Shown: in pieces, positions 1 through 6,070 of the stretch
How positions within the stretch are numbered: the first letter of the stretch is position 1
Layout of the letters: each line of letters opens with the position of its first letter
NCBI GenBank assembly: GCA_964394845.1
Contig: CAYMZB010000003.1
Coordinates: 1-9,299 of the forward strand
Length of the DNA: 9,299 nucleotides
Direction: 5' to 3'
Source: CAYMZB01 sp964394845
GTDB taxonomy: Bacteria > Patescibacteriota > Microgenomatia > Daviesbacterales > UBA10151
Position numbers and translations under genes: made by a program
The notes under the pieces: model-generated
What the model saw: only the letters and a program-made list of their open reading frames with translations
Databases searched by the model: none
What the model was told of the DNA's origin: nothing

Positions 1-474
1 TTCATAATAATCCTGGTGGTAGTCCTCAGCTTTATAAAAGCGGGTGAATGGAGAAATTTCCGTGACAATCGGATCATCATAAGCAGAGCTTGCCACTTTG
101 CGGTAAATTTTTTCTTTTTCAAATTTTTCCATAACATTTTCCGCAGCGTCTCTTTGCGCATCATTATGATAAAAAATTGCGCTTCTATACTGCTCTCCGA
201 AATCTTGCCCCTGCTGATTTAAAGTCGTCGGGTCATGAAGTTTAAAAAAGATTTCAACAAGCTGCTGGTAAGAAATGATAGAGGGGTCAAATTTAATTTG
301 AATTGATTCAGCATGACCTGTATCGCCTGAAGAAACTTCTTGGTATGTCGGGTTATCAACCCGCCCGCCTGAATAACCGGAGACAACTTCCTCAACCCCT
401 TTCAACCTTTTAAAAACGGCCTCTGTACACCAAAAACAACCTCCTGCGAATGTAGCAGTTTCCAAATTTGACAT
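1..474 (-). CDS. msrA: Peptide-methionine (S)-S-oxide reductase MsrA, 3' end cut off by the window edge
   Basis: MsrA reduces the S-epimer of methionine sulfoxide in oxidised proteins and free methionine, a cytoplasmic repair reaction. The 158 visible residues read without interruption on the minus strand from the ATG at 474-472. The family signature GCFWCTE is at residues 12-18, with the catalytic Cys13. GYSGG (33-37), GHAE (53-56) and GEQYRS (93-98) carry the Tyr and Glu residues that bind the sulfoxide in known MsrA structures. SPFTRFYKAEDYHQDYY at the visible end matches the family's C-terminal segment. Full-length MsrA is usually 160-220 residues, so only the tail is missing; any resolving Cys or fused MsrB domain would lie outside the window. 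There is no Shine-Dalgarno; an extended -10 element sits 6 nt before the ATG, so the mRNA is probably leaderless. It diverges from the YtxH-like gene. Identification is secure. Confidence 0.97.
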   Translation of the reverse strand, partial: MSNLETATFAGGCFWCTEAVFKRLKGVEEVVSGYSGGRVDNPTYQEVSSGDTGHAESIQIKFDPSIISYQQLVEIFFKLHDPTTLNQQGQDFGEQYRSAIFYHNDAQRDAAENVMEKFEKEKIYRKVASSAYDDPIVTEISPFTRFYKAEDYHQDYYE

Positions 475-497
475 GTAGTTATTATATCAATTATTCT
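468..497 (+). promoter_or_regulatory. Putative promoter of the rightward YtxH-like/nucleotidyltransferase cluster
   Basis: A perfect -35 TTGACA at 468-473 is followed by 18 bases and TATTCT (492-497, 4 of 6 matches to the -10 consensus). Transcription would begin near 504 and give a leader of about 30 nt containing a strong Shine-Dalgarno. The -35 covers the first codon of divergent msrA, and the msrA -10 lies in the spacer, so the two promoters overlap and cannot be occupied together. The -10 is mediocre, hence moderate confidence. Confidence 0.5.
481..489 (-). promoter_or_regulatory. Extended -10 promoter of msrA (TGATATAAT), leaderless geometry
   Basis: On the minus strand TGATATAAT matches the extended -10 consensus TGnTATAAT exactly. 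The hexamer ends at 481 and only six bases (475-480) separate it from the ATG at 474. Transcription would thus start at or next to the A of the start codon. No convincing -35 is present at the 17-nt distance, as is acceptable for extended -10 promoters. The call is by eye. Confidence 0.7.
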
Positions 498-521
498 TTG
501 GGAGAAAATAGCATAAAGACT

Positions 522-529
522 GGAGGTGA
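522..529 (+). promoter_or_regulatory. Strong Shine-Dalgarno that fixes the start at GTG 535
   Basis: GGAGGTGA is fully complementary to the canonical 16S rRNA 3' tail sequence TCACCTCC. The GGAGG core ends eight bases before GTG 535. The in-frame GTG at 526 overlaps the Shine-Dalgarno itself and is therefore not the start. Confidence 0.8.
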
Positions 530-534
530 GAAAA

Positions 535-810
535 GTGGCAGACGAAAAAACTAAAGAAAAAAAAAGCGGTGTAAATTCTATGATTGCGAGTTTAGCCGGA
601 GTTGCAGTTGGCGCAGCAGTCGGAGCAGGAGCTATTATTCTTTCTGATAAAAAGAACCGCAAGAAACTGGAAGAAGCACTGGAAGGACTGAAAAAACAGG
701 GATTTAAAGTTTTAGATATTGTTCAAAAAGAAGCGCAGTCAGTTAAAAGTAAACTGGATGTACCTAAATCTAAAACTGGTAAAAAGAGTAAGAGAAAGAC
801 TAAAAAGTAA
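535..810 (+). CDS. Small YtxH-like membrane-anchored protein
   Basis: This 91-residue protein has a hydrophilic Lys/Glu-rich N-terminus (residues 1-12), one hydrophobic segment rich in Gly and Ala (about 16-34, with AGVAVGAAVGAGAI forming GxxxG-like spacing), then a charged amphipathic helix (KKNRKKLEEALEGLKKQG) and a very basic tail of Lys, Ser and Arg. This layout, a glycine-zipper anchor followed by a charged helix, is that of YtxH-domain proteins, which are small envelope or stress-associated proteins without known enzymatic activity. The visible sequence supports a single-pass membrane protein with the basic part probably cytoplasmic; no function beyond that can be read. GTG 535 is chosen because of the perfect Shine-Dalgarno at 522-529. 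The stop lies 7 nt before the next gene, so the two are likely co-transcribed. Family membership is by pattern and not certain. Confidence 0.75.
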   Translation: MADEKTKEKKSGVNSMIASLAGVAVGAAVGAGAIILSDKKNRKKLEEALEGLKKQGFKVLDIVQKEAQSVKSKLDVPKSKTGKKSKRKTKK

Positions 811-817
811 ATTTAGA

Positions 818-1291
818 ATGGGCAAAATAATTAAGGCAGCTTCTCTAAAAAAATTATGCGCCGATTTCAAACAACAAGGGAAAAAAATAATCCTGGCAGG
901 AGGGTGCTTTGATATTTTGCATATTGGCCATATAACTTTTCTGGAAGCAGCCAAAAAAACCGGGGAGGTTTTAATCTTGCTTTTAGAATCTGATGCTGCG
1001 ATAAGGTTATTAAAAGGAAAGAAGAGGCCTATTAATAATCAAAAAAACCGGGCAAAAATTTTAAGTGCGGTAGAATTTGTGGATTTTGTCGTTCTTTTGC
1101 CGAAACCTTTTAGAACTGCAGATTACCATAAACTGGTTTTGGAAATTAAACCGGATATAATTGCAGTTACAGACGGAGATCCAAACATAGCCGAAAAAAA
1201 ATCCCAGGCAAAATCAGTTGGAGGAAAAGTAAAAGTTGTCCTCAAAAAAATCCCCGAACATTCAACTACTAAACTTTTAGAATATTTTTAA
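818..1291 (+). CDS. Nucleotidyltransferase of the cytidylyltransferase / RfaE domain II type
   Basis: This 157-residue protein matches the small nucleotidyltransferases that join a nucleotide (CTP or ATP) to a sugar phosphate or polyol phosphate. The signature GGCFDILHIGH (residues 28-38) has the two catalytic His residues, 35 and 38, of the HxGH superfamily. RPINNQKNRAKIL (70-82) matches the RP-x5-R segment that contacts the substrate in RfaE-type enzymes. VDFVVLL, EIKPDIIAVTDGDPNI and the C-terminal HSTTKLL (148-154, the place of the ISSTKI-like motif) complete the fold. The substrate cannot be read from sequence; ADP-heptose-like, glycerol-phosphate or other sugar-nucleotide synthesis are all possible, and a lone domain II without the kinase domain fits several. 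The frame is open upstream to 719, but the part before ATG 818 overlaps the previous gene and lacks family sequence. The next gene begins 1 nt after its stop. Its 3' end is duplicated at 1881-1925. Confidence 0.88.
   Translation: MGKIIKAASLKKLCADFKQQGKKIILAGGCFDILHIGHITFLEAAKKTGEVLILLLESDAAIRLLKGKKRPINNQKNRAKILSAVEFVDFVVLLPKPFRTADYHKLVLEIKPDIIAVTDGDPNIAEKKSQAKSVGGKVKVVLKKIPEHSTTKLLEYF
1247..1291 (+). repeat. Direct-repeat copy A: 3' end of the nucleotidyltransferase gene
   Basis: The last 14 codons and stop of the nucleotidyltransferase recur at 1881-1925, 634 bases downstream in the same orientation. Counted by eye, 36 of 45 bases match. Eight of the nine differences are synonymous and one changes Glu to Asp, so the copies diverged as coding sequence. 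Similarity does not extend upstream of 1247 or downstream of the stop. Confidence 0.85.
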
Positions 1292-1292
1292 A

Positions 1293-1625
1293 ATGAATCT
1301 CCCAAATGCGAGCCAAGCTTTTATCCCCAAAAACAAATTAATAAATTATATTCTTTCAGAAACACATCCGATTGGGAAATTTAAAGCAAAGATTTTTCGT
1401 AAACTTGGGTTTAATGAGGAAAATGCAGACTTACTTGAGACGGCTCTTAAAAAGATAGCTCAGTCTCAAGAAATAAAGGATGTTACGCAATTTGAATATG
1501 GTATTAAATATATTATTGATGGGGAGATTCTGGCCCCAATTGGTAAATTATTTAAGGTGAGAACTATCTGGATTGTTGAAATAAGGCAGATTAAACCTCG
1601 TTTCATAACAGTTTATCCTGTATAA
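1293..1625 (+). CDS. DUF6883-like protein of unknown function
   Basis: This 110-residue soluble protein resembles the DUF6883 family. The N-terminal third carries a helical stretch with LINYILSETHPIGKFKAKIF (residues 17-36) and a following KLGF. The C-terminal half is strand-rich: FEYGIKYIIDGEI, then PIGKLFKVRTIWIVE and PRFITVYPV at the end. No signal peptide, membrane segment or obvious catalytic triad is visible. The start ATG lies 1 nt after the nucleotidyltransferase stop and no Shine-Dalgarno is visible, so translation probably depends on coupling. Its final GTA-TAA codons are also part of the -10 element of the next gene. In my recollection DUF6883 and DUF4926 genes often sit side by side, which fits the pair seen here, but no biochemical role is established that I know of. 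A two-component toxin-antitoxin-like role is a guess. Confidence 0.72.
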   Translation: MNLPNASQAFIPKNKLINYILSETHPIGKFKAKIFRKLGFNEENADLLETALKKIAQSQEIKDVTQFEYGIKYIIDGEILAPIGKLFKVRTIWIVEIRQIKPRFITVYPV

Positions 1626-1626
1626 T
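1621..1626 (+). promoter_or_regulatory. -10 element (TATAAT) in the stop codon of the DUF6883-like gene, leaderless start for the next gene
   Basis: A perfect TATAAT is formed by the last codons of the upstream gene (GTA TAA T). It ends 7 nt before ATG 1634, the distance expected when transcription begins at the start codon. No good -35 was found at 16-18 nt upstream and the TG dinucleotide directly abuts the hexamer, so promoter strength is uncertain. Confidence 0.5.
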
Positions 1627-1633
1627 AGAGTAT

Positions 1634-1882
1634 ATGTTTGAAGAATTAGAAACAGTTGTTTTAAAAAAAGATATTAAAGAACATGACCTCAAAAAAGGTG
1701 ATATTGGTGCTGTGGTGCATGTTTATTCAAAAGATGTAGTTGAGATTGAATTTGTAAAAGCAGACGGTAAAACTATAGCCGTATTAACTTTAACCCCAAA
1801 AGATATCCGATCAGTAGCCCGGAGTGAAATGCTTCATGTCCGGGATTTTGAATCTGCCTTCAACCAAAGCTTAACACGGTAA
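1634..1882 (+). CDS. DUF4926-like small protein
   Basis: This 82-residue protein fits the DUF4926 family: FEELETVVLKKDIKEHDLKK at the N-terminus (residues 2-21), then GDIGAVVHVY (22-31), VVEIEFVKADGKTIAVLTL and DIRSV. The alternating strands and the 'KGDxGxVV' turn suggest a small SH3-like beta barrel, a fold often used for protein or nucleic-acid contacts. It is cytoplasmic by composition. It begins 8 nt after the DUF6883-like gene and has its own possible leaderless promoter. Its C-terminal tail (about residues 68-82, ending NQSLTR) is less typical, and its stop codon is formed partly by the first two bases of the 45-nt remnant of the nucleotidyltransferase gene. This suggests the natural end was altered at a recombination junction. 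The function is unknown; pairing with the neighbour suggests that they act together. Confidence 0.78.
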   Translation: MFEELETVVLKKDIKEHDLKKGDIGAVVHVYSKDVVEIEFVKADGKTIAVLTLTPKDIRSVARSEMLHVRDFESAFNQSLTR

Positions 1883-1925
1883 AATCCCCGAGCATTCAAC
1901 AACAAAATTACTCGACTACTTTTAA
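1881..1925 (+). pseudogene. Remnant: duplicated 3' end of a nucleotidyltransferase gene
   Basis: In frame from 1881 the sequence encodes KIPEHSTTKLLDYF and a TAA stop. The intact nucleotidyltransferase ends KIPEHSTTKLLEYF. Thirteen of 14 residues match while 9 of 45 bases differ, mostly at synonymous positions. A stop codon at 1872-1874 closes this frame just upstream and there is no start codon, so it is not a gene. It is the tail of a diverged homologue left behind after insertion or recombination. The promoter of the 1067-residue gene begins right after its stop, which suggests that this tail once ended the gene that directly preceded 1961. Confidence 0.85.
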
Positions 1926-1954
1926 TTGTATATTCCTCTCTTAATAAATATACT
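1926..1954 (+). promoter_or_regulatory. Promoter of the 1067-residue gene, leaderless
   Basis: TTGTAT (1926-1931) is followed by exactly 17 bases and TATACT (1949-1954, 5 of 6 consensus matches). The hexamer ends 6 nt before ATG 1961 and no Shine-Dalgarno lies between, so transcription should start at or beside the ATG. The -35 is weak, with only its first three bases conserved. Confidence 0.6.
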
Positions 1955-1960
1955 TAAATC

Positions 1961-4900
1961 ATGGGTTTAGAAACTTCTGTTGGTCCGACTCCAGTTCCGT
2001 TGATTGAAAAATCAGACAGAAGAAGTCCTGCTAGTCCTGAGAGAAGAGAAACAGACACTCCAAATTTAAGAAAGTTAAAAATTGCAGTAGCTCAATTACA
2101 CCAGGCTCAAATCCTAACTCCAGAAGAAATAGCAAAAGCCGGAAAAGATCCGCGCTGGGGTGGCGCATTTTCTTTAACAGTCTTAAATACAACTTACCCA
2201 GTAAATTACGAAGCAAATTCTCAAAAGAGAGAAGATTTGGTTAGCCAAACTTATGATTTAAAATCTGCGGATTTAGAAATACGACCGGACAAATCGCTGG
2301 ACCAGCAAACTCAACATGGAATTGCAGAATACAAAGATTTCCTGGTTTTCCAAGAAGCTCTAGTTGCTAGAGTACCTGGTATGGGTGGTGATGTAGATAA
2401 AACTGAGGAGCTATTAAATAAGATTTCCGGTCCTTATAAAATGGTAGCCGTACATTATATATTGAACTTAGCATTGGAGTTATTTACAGAAGATGCTATT
2501 GAAATTTCGGGTTTACCTTTCCCAAAAAACTCTCAGCAAGGAGAAATAAATGGGTTAACCGAAAGCCTAAAAAGTTTAGCGAGAGCAACTGCAGATCCTT
2601 CTTTACGAGATGAGTACTCAAAGCTGATTGATCCTTTACAATTTGAGGAATCAGCCATTAGAAATAAAAAGCCATCTCCTCAAGCACAATACTCTGCATC
2701 TCAAGCACAATACTCTGCATATAGATATAGTCATTCTCATGGAAGTTGGTGGCAATCTAGCGAGCAGGGAGAAAATTTAGCTAATGCGCTTGGGGATTTT
2801 AGAAGAAATTTTGAATGGGAAAAGTGGAGTGATCTCGAACCTACTCCAGACCAAACAAGAAAAATATATGACATTGTTCAAAAAAGTTTATTCGACACTT
2901 TATATAGTGGCGGACGTGACAGCATGGAGGGTCAAAGCGCTGCTAACATACTTAACATACTTAAAGACCCAAGAGCTTTGCCAGGACTAATAACTTATTT
3001 AAGCATGGTCATACCTGGCTATACGAGTACCCCGGTTGTAAACGCAATTTGGCAAATAGCAAATAATCCAACAACACCTGCGGATCTTAATACGGTACTT
3101 ATAAGTGTTCCCGAAATGCAGAAAAGAGTTCTTGAAGAATGGGTGATCAAACCAAGTGAAATTATGAAACAAGTGATAGAGGCTGAACGAGTGGCGGCTG
3201 CAGGTTGGAGTATGGCTCATATAATCCATAATCCCGAAAAACATCTGGTATTTGGAAAACTTGTAGAGCTAGCTGAATTTGTAAGATCTTCAAAGGGCTT
3301 GCCTCCTATCGAACTTAGTATATTAAGGTCATACTTCTCTGGAAACTTTTCAGATTATTCTAATACCGATAAAGTAGACGATATTCTAACAGAGAATACA
3401 AAGCAGGTGGGTCCTTTGATTGTTGAAGCTAAAATGTGGGATTTAAGAGAGACCAACCAAAAACTATTTAATGCTTTAGTTAATCCAAGCAGCAGAGACT
3501 ATCTATCCTTTCCGAGGTTGGTTGCAGCACAAGGTTTATCGGGAAACGCAGAATCTTTAAGAAAATTAGAAGCGCTTTACGGAACTAGAGATTTAAGAGG
3601 TGGGTCTTTAGCAAGGGCGACAGTAGCTGAAGGCTTGATGTTTTTGAATTCTAGAGAAGATGGGCATCAAATTTTTGAGTCAATAATGACAGCTACGAAT
3701 GTTGATAATCAAAATAGAGTTCCAAGAGCAGAGCCCGGAAGAATACGAGAATTGCTTAGAATGATGCAGACGTTGGATAAATTTGGCGCTTTTGAATTTA
3801 CTCCTAAACCCACTTTGGCTGAAATGATCGTAGACCTTAAAGGAAAAGTGGTAAGTGCTGTAGTGGAAAAAATGGAGCTCTCAGAAGCTGAAATGCCGGC
3901 TCTTAATGAAAGATTGGGTTACTTTTTAGAAAGTGGAATAGTTGATATCGTTCCCACACTTTTAGCGCGTTATCAGCAAAATACATATACTAAAGCTCAG
4001 GATAATCTAAGAGATATTGGGAGACATATTATTTTAGGTGATTTTAGAGAATGGAGAAATAATTCCGAAACATCACAAGCTCAGCTTGAAGCTCTGCCTG
4101 AAGATAAAAGAGATGCATGGATTAATCCGTTACCTGAAATAACTTTATCAATTAATGCCCAAAGTGGGCAGGAAGCCCGGCAGGGTGCAGCTGATGCTGT
4201 TAAAAGGATTGCTACAGAAGCTAAGGCTCATGTTTTAGATGTTTACAAACTGGAATTTACTCCAGATAGAGTAAGGCATCTTAATGAAATAATTAATGAA
4301 ATTGTTCGTAAACTAAAGCAACCTGGTGATCCTGCTGAAAAAAGAGAACTTGGGATTAGAAAAAGATCTTTGGATGCTGAAAAGGATATTACTGAAGGTA
4401 TATTAGGTCTTGAGGCACTTCAAAGTCGGGATTTAGATCCGATTAAGTTGATGGATTACATTGCCAAATTAAGAAATTCAATGAGTATATTGGGAAGTTT
4501 GGACCAACCAGCTCAAGACCTTGCTCAGGTTGAGCATGTATTAACAACACAGGAAGAATTAAAAGCGGTTTCACAAGTTCGAGCTTACGAAACTGATGAT
4601 CCATTAGTGATGCTTAAAATAGGAGTTGAACCAAGGGAAACTTGCCAGAGCTGGAGAGGTGGAAGTTTTAATCAGGGACTTCCGTCTAATGCTTCAGATG
4701 CAAATAAGAGGGCTATTAATGTTGTAAATGAGAACGATGAAGTCCTTGCAAGGACTGTTGCAAAACTTACACATAGGAGGATGCCTGATGGAAATATGAA
4801 ACCTGCGATTCTGCTTGAACCTGTTTATACTGTTTCCGAGCACCCTCAATTTTATCGGGCTATTGCCAGAATGGTTTTGGCAAAAGCTAAAGCGACGGGC

Positions 4901-5164
4901 AGCATGTTAATACTCAGCAATGAAATGGAAGTAGTAAGCGGGACGGATAATTCAAAAATGATCCCAATATTAAAACAAGAAGCAGAAATAGCTGGTTTTA
5001 CAGTCAGGATGGAAGATACAGAAGTATTTATTCCTCAAAGTGCCAATCAGTTTGAATACAGTGATACTTTAGGTGGATTAATAAGCTGGTTTGAAAGATA
5101 TGAAGTAAAACCCAATATGTTTATAGCTCAGTCTGCGGCTCAATTAAAGCAAGTCCAAAATTAA
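1961..5164 (+). CDS. Large cytoplasmic HEAT-like repeat protein of unknown function (1067 aa)
   Basis: I cannot name this protein. Residues 1-35 are Pro/Ser/Arg-rich and probably disordered. Residues 36-235 are mostly helical. Residues 236-265 form a Gln/Tyr/Ser/His/Trp-rich linker with a duplicated heptad QAQYSAS. From about 270 to 700 there are helical-pair repeats of HEAT/ARM character, for example SAANILNILKDPRALPGLIT (327-346) and the segment 519-560 with VAAQGLSGNAESLRKLEALY. LGDFREWRNN (692-701) followed by a Trp (720) marks a distinct junction. Residues 740-870 are charged and possibly coiled coil. Residues 875-1045 look like a compact alpha/beta domain with ETCQSWRGGSFNQG (Cys895), DANKRAINVVNE, VLARTVAKL and KPAILLEPVYT. 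No signal peptide or membrane segment is visible. The C-terminal domain resembles in style a module I associate with long repeat proteins of uncultured bacteria, but that is memory, not a match. It is a single-gene unit with its own promoter, convergent with the toxin gene. Confidence 0.9.
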   Translation: MGLETSVGPTPVPLIEKSDRRSPASPERRETDTPNLRKLKIAVAQLHQAQILTPEEIAKAGKDPRWGGAFSLTVLNTTYPVNYEANSQKREDLVSQTYDLKSADLEIRPDKSLDQQTQHGIAEYKDFLVFQEALVARVPGMGGDVDKTEELLNKISGPYKMVAVHYILNLALELFTEDAIEISGLPFPKNSQQGEINGLTESLKSLARATADPSLRDEYSKLIDPLQFEESAIRNKKPSPQAQYSASQAQYSAYRYSHSHGSWWQSSEQGENLANALGDFRRNFEWEKWSDLEPTPDQTRKIYDIVQKSLFDTLYSGGRDSMEGQSAANILNILKDPRALPGLITYLSMVIPGYTSTPVVNAIWQIANNPTTPADLNTVLISVPEMQKRVLEEWVIKPSEIMKQVIEAERVAAAGWSMAHIIHNPEKHLVFGKLVELAEFVRSSKGLPPIELSILRSYFSGNFSDYSNTDKVDDILTENTKQVGPLIVEAKMWDLRETNQKLFNALVNPSSRDYLSFPRLVAAQGLSGNAESLRKLEALYGTRDLRGGSLARATVAEGLMFLNSREDGHQIFESIMTATNVDNQNRVPRAEPGRIRELLRMMQTLDKFGAFEFTPKPTLAEMIVDLKGKVVSAVVEKMELSEAEMPALNERLGYFLESGIVDIVPTLLARYQQNTYTKAQDNLRDIGRHIILGDFREWRNNSETSQAQLEALPEDKRDAWINPLPEITLSINAQSGQEARQGAADAVKRIATEAKAHVLDVYKLEFTPDRVRHLNEIINEIVRKLKQPGDPAEKRELGIRKRSLDAEKDITEGILGLEALQSRDLDPIKLMDYIAKLRNSMSILGSLDQPAQDLAQVEHVLTTQEELKAVSQVRAYETDDPLVMLKIGVEPRETCQSWRGGSFNQGLPSNASDANKRAINVVNENDEVLARTVAKLTHRRMPDGNMKPAILLEPVYTVSEHPQFYRAIARMVLAKAKATGSMLILSNEMEVVSGTDNSKMIPILKQEAEIAGFTVRMEDTEVFIPQSANQFEYSDTLGGLISWFERYEVKPNMFIAQSAAQLKQVQN
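2680..2721 (+). repeat. Two-copy 21-bp tandem repeat inside the 1067-residue gene
   Basis: The unit TCAAGCACAATACTCTGCAT plus one more base occurs twice head to tail (2680-2700 and 2701-2721), with 20 of 21 bases identical. It keeps the frame and encodes QAQYSAS-QAQYSAY. Near-identity points to a recent slippage duplication in a low-complexity linker. Confidence 0.9.
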
Positions 5165-5194
5165 CGTTGACCTGCCGAAATTTTCTCAATGAAA

Positions 5195-5866
5195 TTAATT
5201 CTTAAAAATCTCACTTTCCAGGGATTTTGCCTGTTTAACAAAAAATTTCTCCATAACTTGTTGATCAAATGGCTTTAAAATTTTTGGAGTTTCATCAGCA
5301 AAATCTTTTACTCTTAAAAACTGGCTTGCCAAATTTACCTTATCAATATACCAGTCAAACTTCGCCTTTGCATCAAGAATTAACTTATTAAGGGAATATT
5401 GATACTCCTTCATAATAAAATATAAATCCACATAATCCCTGCTTCTGGGTTTCATAAACAATACATGGATTTTGTTGACAGCAATATCATAGATGCTGTC
5501 GATCCCTAAATTATTAAATTTGGTGCCTGCTTCAACCCGCATAAAAGGGTAATAATTAAAATCAACTTTTAATTTCCCGCCATCCTTGAAAACTAAAACA
5601 AAACTGTAAAGTCCCAAGAATTGACTTTTTTTAATTTCAGTAATCTTTAATTCGGAAGAGGCTTTTTTTAAAAAGGCATTAACTGCAATTTGGTTGACTT
5701 CTTCATCCTCTGTAAAAAAATCCAGGTCTTCAGAGAGCCTATGTTGAAGGTAAAATTCTGCTAGTGCTGTCCCGCCGGTGAGATAAAATCTTTTAGTGAT
5801 TTGTTTATCTACTGAGGCAAGTTCCAAAAATTTAAGTTGGTGGGAAGTGAGTATGCTTTTCCCCAT
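5195..5866 (-). CDS. AbiEii/AbiGii-family nucleotidyltransferase, probable toxin
   Basis: This 223-residue protein is a DNA-polymerase-beta-type nucleotidyltransferase of the AbiEii (MenT-like) family. Members act as toxins of type IV-like toxin-antitoxin or abortive infection systems; some modify tRNA acceptor ends. LTGGTALAEFYL (residues 29-40) and HRLSEDLDFF (42-51) carry the GGT loop and the metal-binding DLD (Asp47, Asp49). A third acidic residue is Asp102 in LKVDFNYY. DIAVNKIHVLFMKPRSRDYV (127-146) followed by DLYFI is the typical C-terminal motif, with Lys132 and Arg-Asp. Length is normal for single-domain members. The start ATG at 5866 has GGAG eight bases upstream and matches the usual family N-terminus (LTxxQLKFLEL). 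It overlaps the preceding small gene by 58 nt in another frame, so translation is coupled. It converges with the 1067-residue gene, leaving 30 nt between stops. The target is unknown. Confidence 0.9.
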   Translation of the reverse strand: MGKSILTSHQLKFLELASVDKQITKRFYLTGGTALAEFYLQHRLSEDLDFFTEDEEVNQIAVNAFLKKASSELKITEIKKSQFLGLYSFVLVFKDGGKLKVDFNYYPFMRVEAGTKFNNLGIDSIYDIAVNKIHVLFMKPRSRDYVDLYFIMKEYQYSLNKLILDAKAKFDWYIDKVNLASQFLRVKDFADETPKILKPFDQQVMEKFFVKQAKSLESEIFKN

Positions 5867-6060
5867 AATAAAAACTCCATTAATCTTGCTTTATAGGGAT
5901 CAAGCCTGTCCTTAATTTTTGGCCAGGCTTTTTTAACTTCTTCACGGTCCAGTTTTTCTCCGTCCAATCCGTAATTAATAAGCTGGGTTAATCTCCAGAG
6001 CCGATAGTTTTCAGGATCTTCTTTTTTAAATTTTTCCTCATCTGTTGACCAATTTATCAT
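5809..6060 (-). CDS. Small protein upstream of the AbiEii-like toxin, probable cognate antitoxin
   Basis: This 83-residue hydrophilic, largely helical protein begins MINWSTDEEKFKKED. Its core LWRLTQLINYGLDGEKLDRE (residues 21-40), a KAWPKIKDRLDPYKARL segment and MEFLLW (61-66) look like a conserved small family, which I cannot name. No helix-turn-helix is obvious. The frame is open upstream to an ATG at 6078, but 6060 is preferred because the extra residues are uncharacteristic and would overlap the inverted repeat region. Its stop (TAG, 5809-5811) is 58 nt inside the toxin gene. Gene order, size and overlap are those of an antitoxin made before its toxin. AbiEi-type antitoxins have a winged helix and are about 200 residues long, so this is not AbiEi. 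The antitoxin role is inferred from context only. Confidence 0.78.
   Translation of the reverse strand: MINWSTDEEKFKKEDPENYRLWRLTQLINYGLDGEKLDREEVKKAWPKIKDRLDPYKARLMEFLLWGKAYSLPTNLNFWNLPQ
5875..5878 (-). promoter_or_regulatory. Shine-Dalgarno (GGAG) of the AbiEii-like gene, inside the upstream gene
   Basis: On the minus strand TGGAG precedes ATG 5866 with 8 nt between GGAG and the start codon. It lies in the coding sequence of the overlapping small gene, so ribosomes finishing that gene could re-initiate or internally initiate here. It supports 5866 as the toxin start. Confidence 0.6.
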
Positions 6061-6070
6061 AAACGTAGTT

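Noticed and set aside
526..534. GTG 526 as start of the YtxH-like gene
   Set aside because: It overlaps the Shine-Dalgarno GGAGGTGA, which is properly spaced for GTG 535.
402..662. Open frame on the minus strand covering the msrA start and the YtxH-like gene
   Set aside because: It is the antisense of two supported genes, has no family features and would cover the divergent promoter region.
719..817. N-terminal extension of the nucleotidyltransferase
   Set aside because: It lies inside the YtxH-like gene in another frame, is basic low-complexity sequence, and the family N-terminus begins near ATG 818.
2031..3244. Small open frames on both strands within the 1067-residue gene
   Set aside because: They are short, lack start signals and family features, and shadow a long uninterrupted coding frame.
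5165..5194. Intrinsic bidirectional terminator between the convergent genes
   Set aside because: Only AT-rich sequence with weak partial complementarity is present; no stable GC stem or clean U-tract could be seen.
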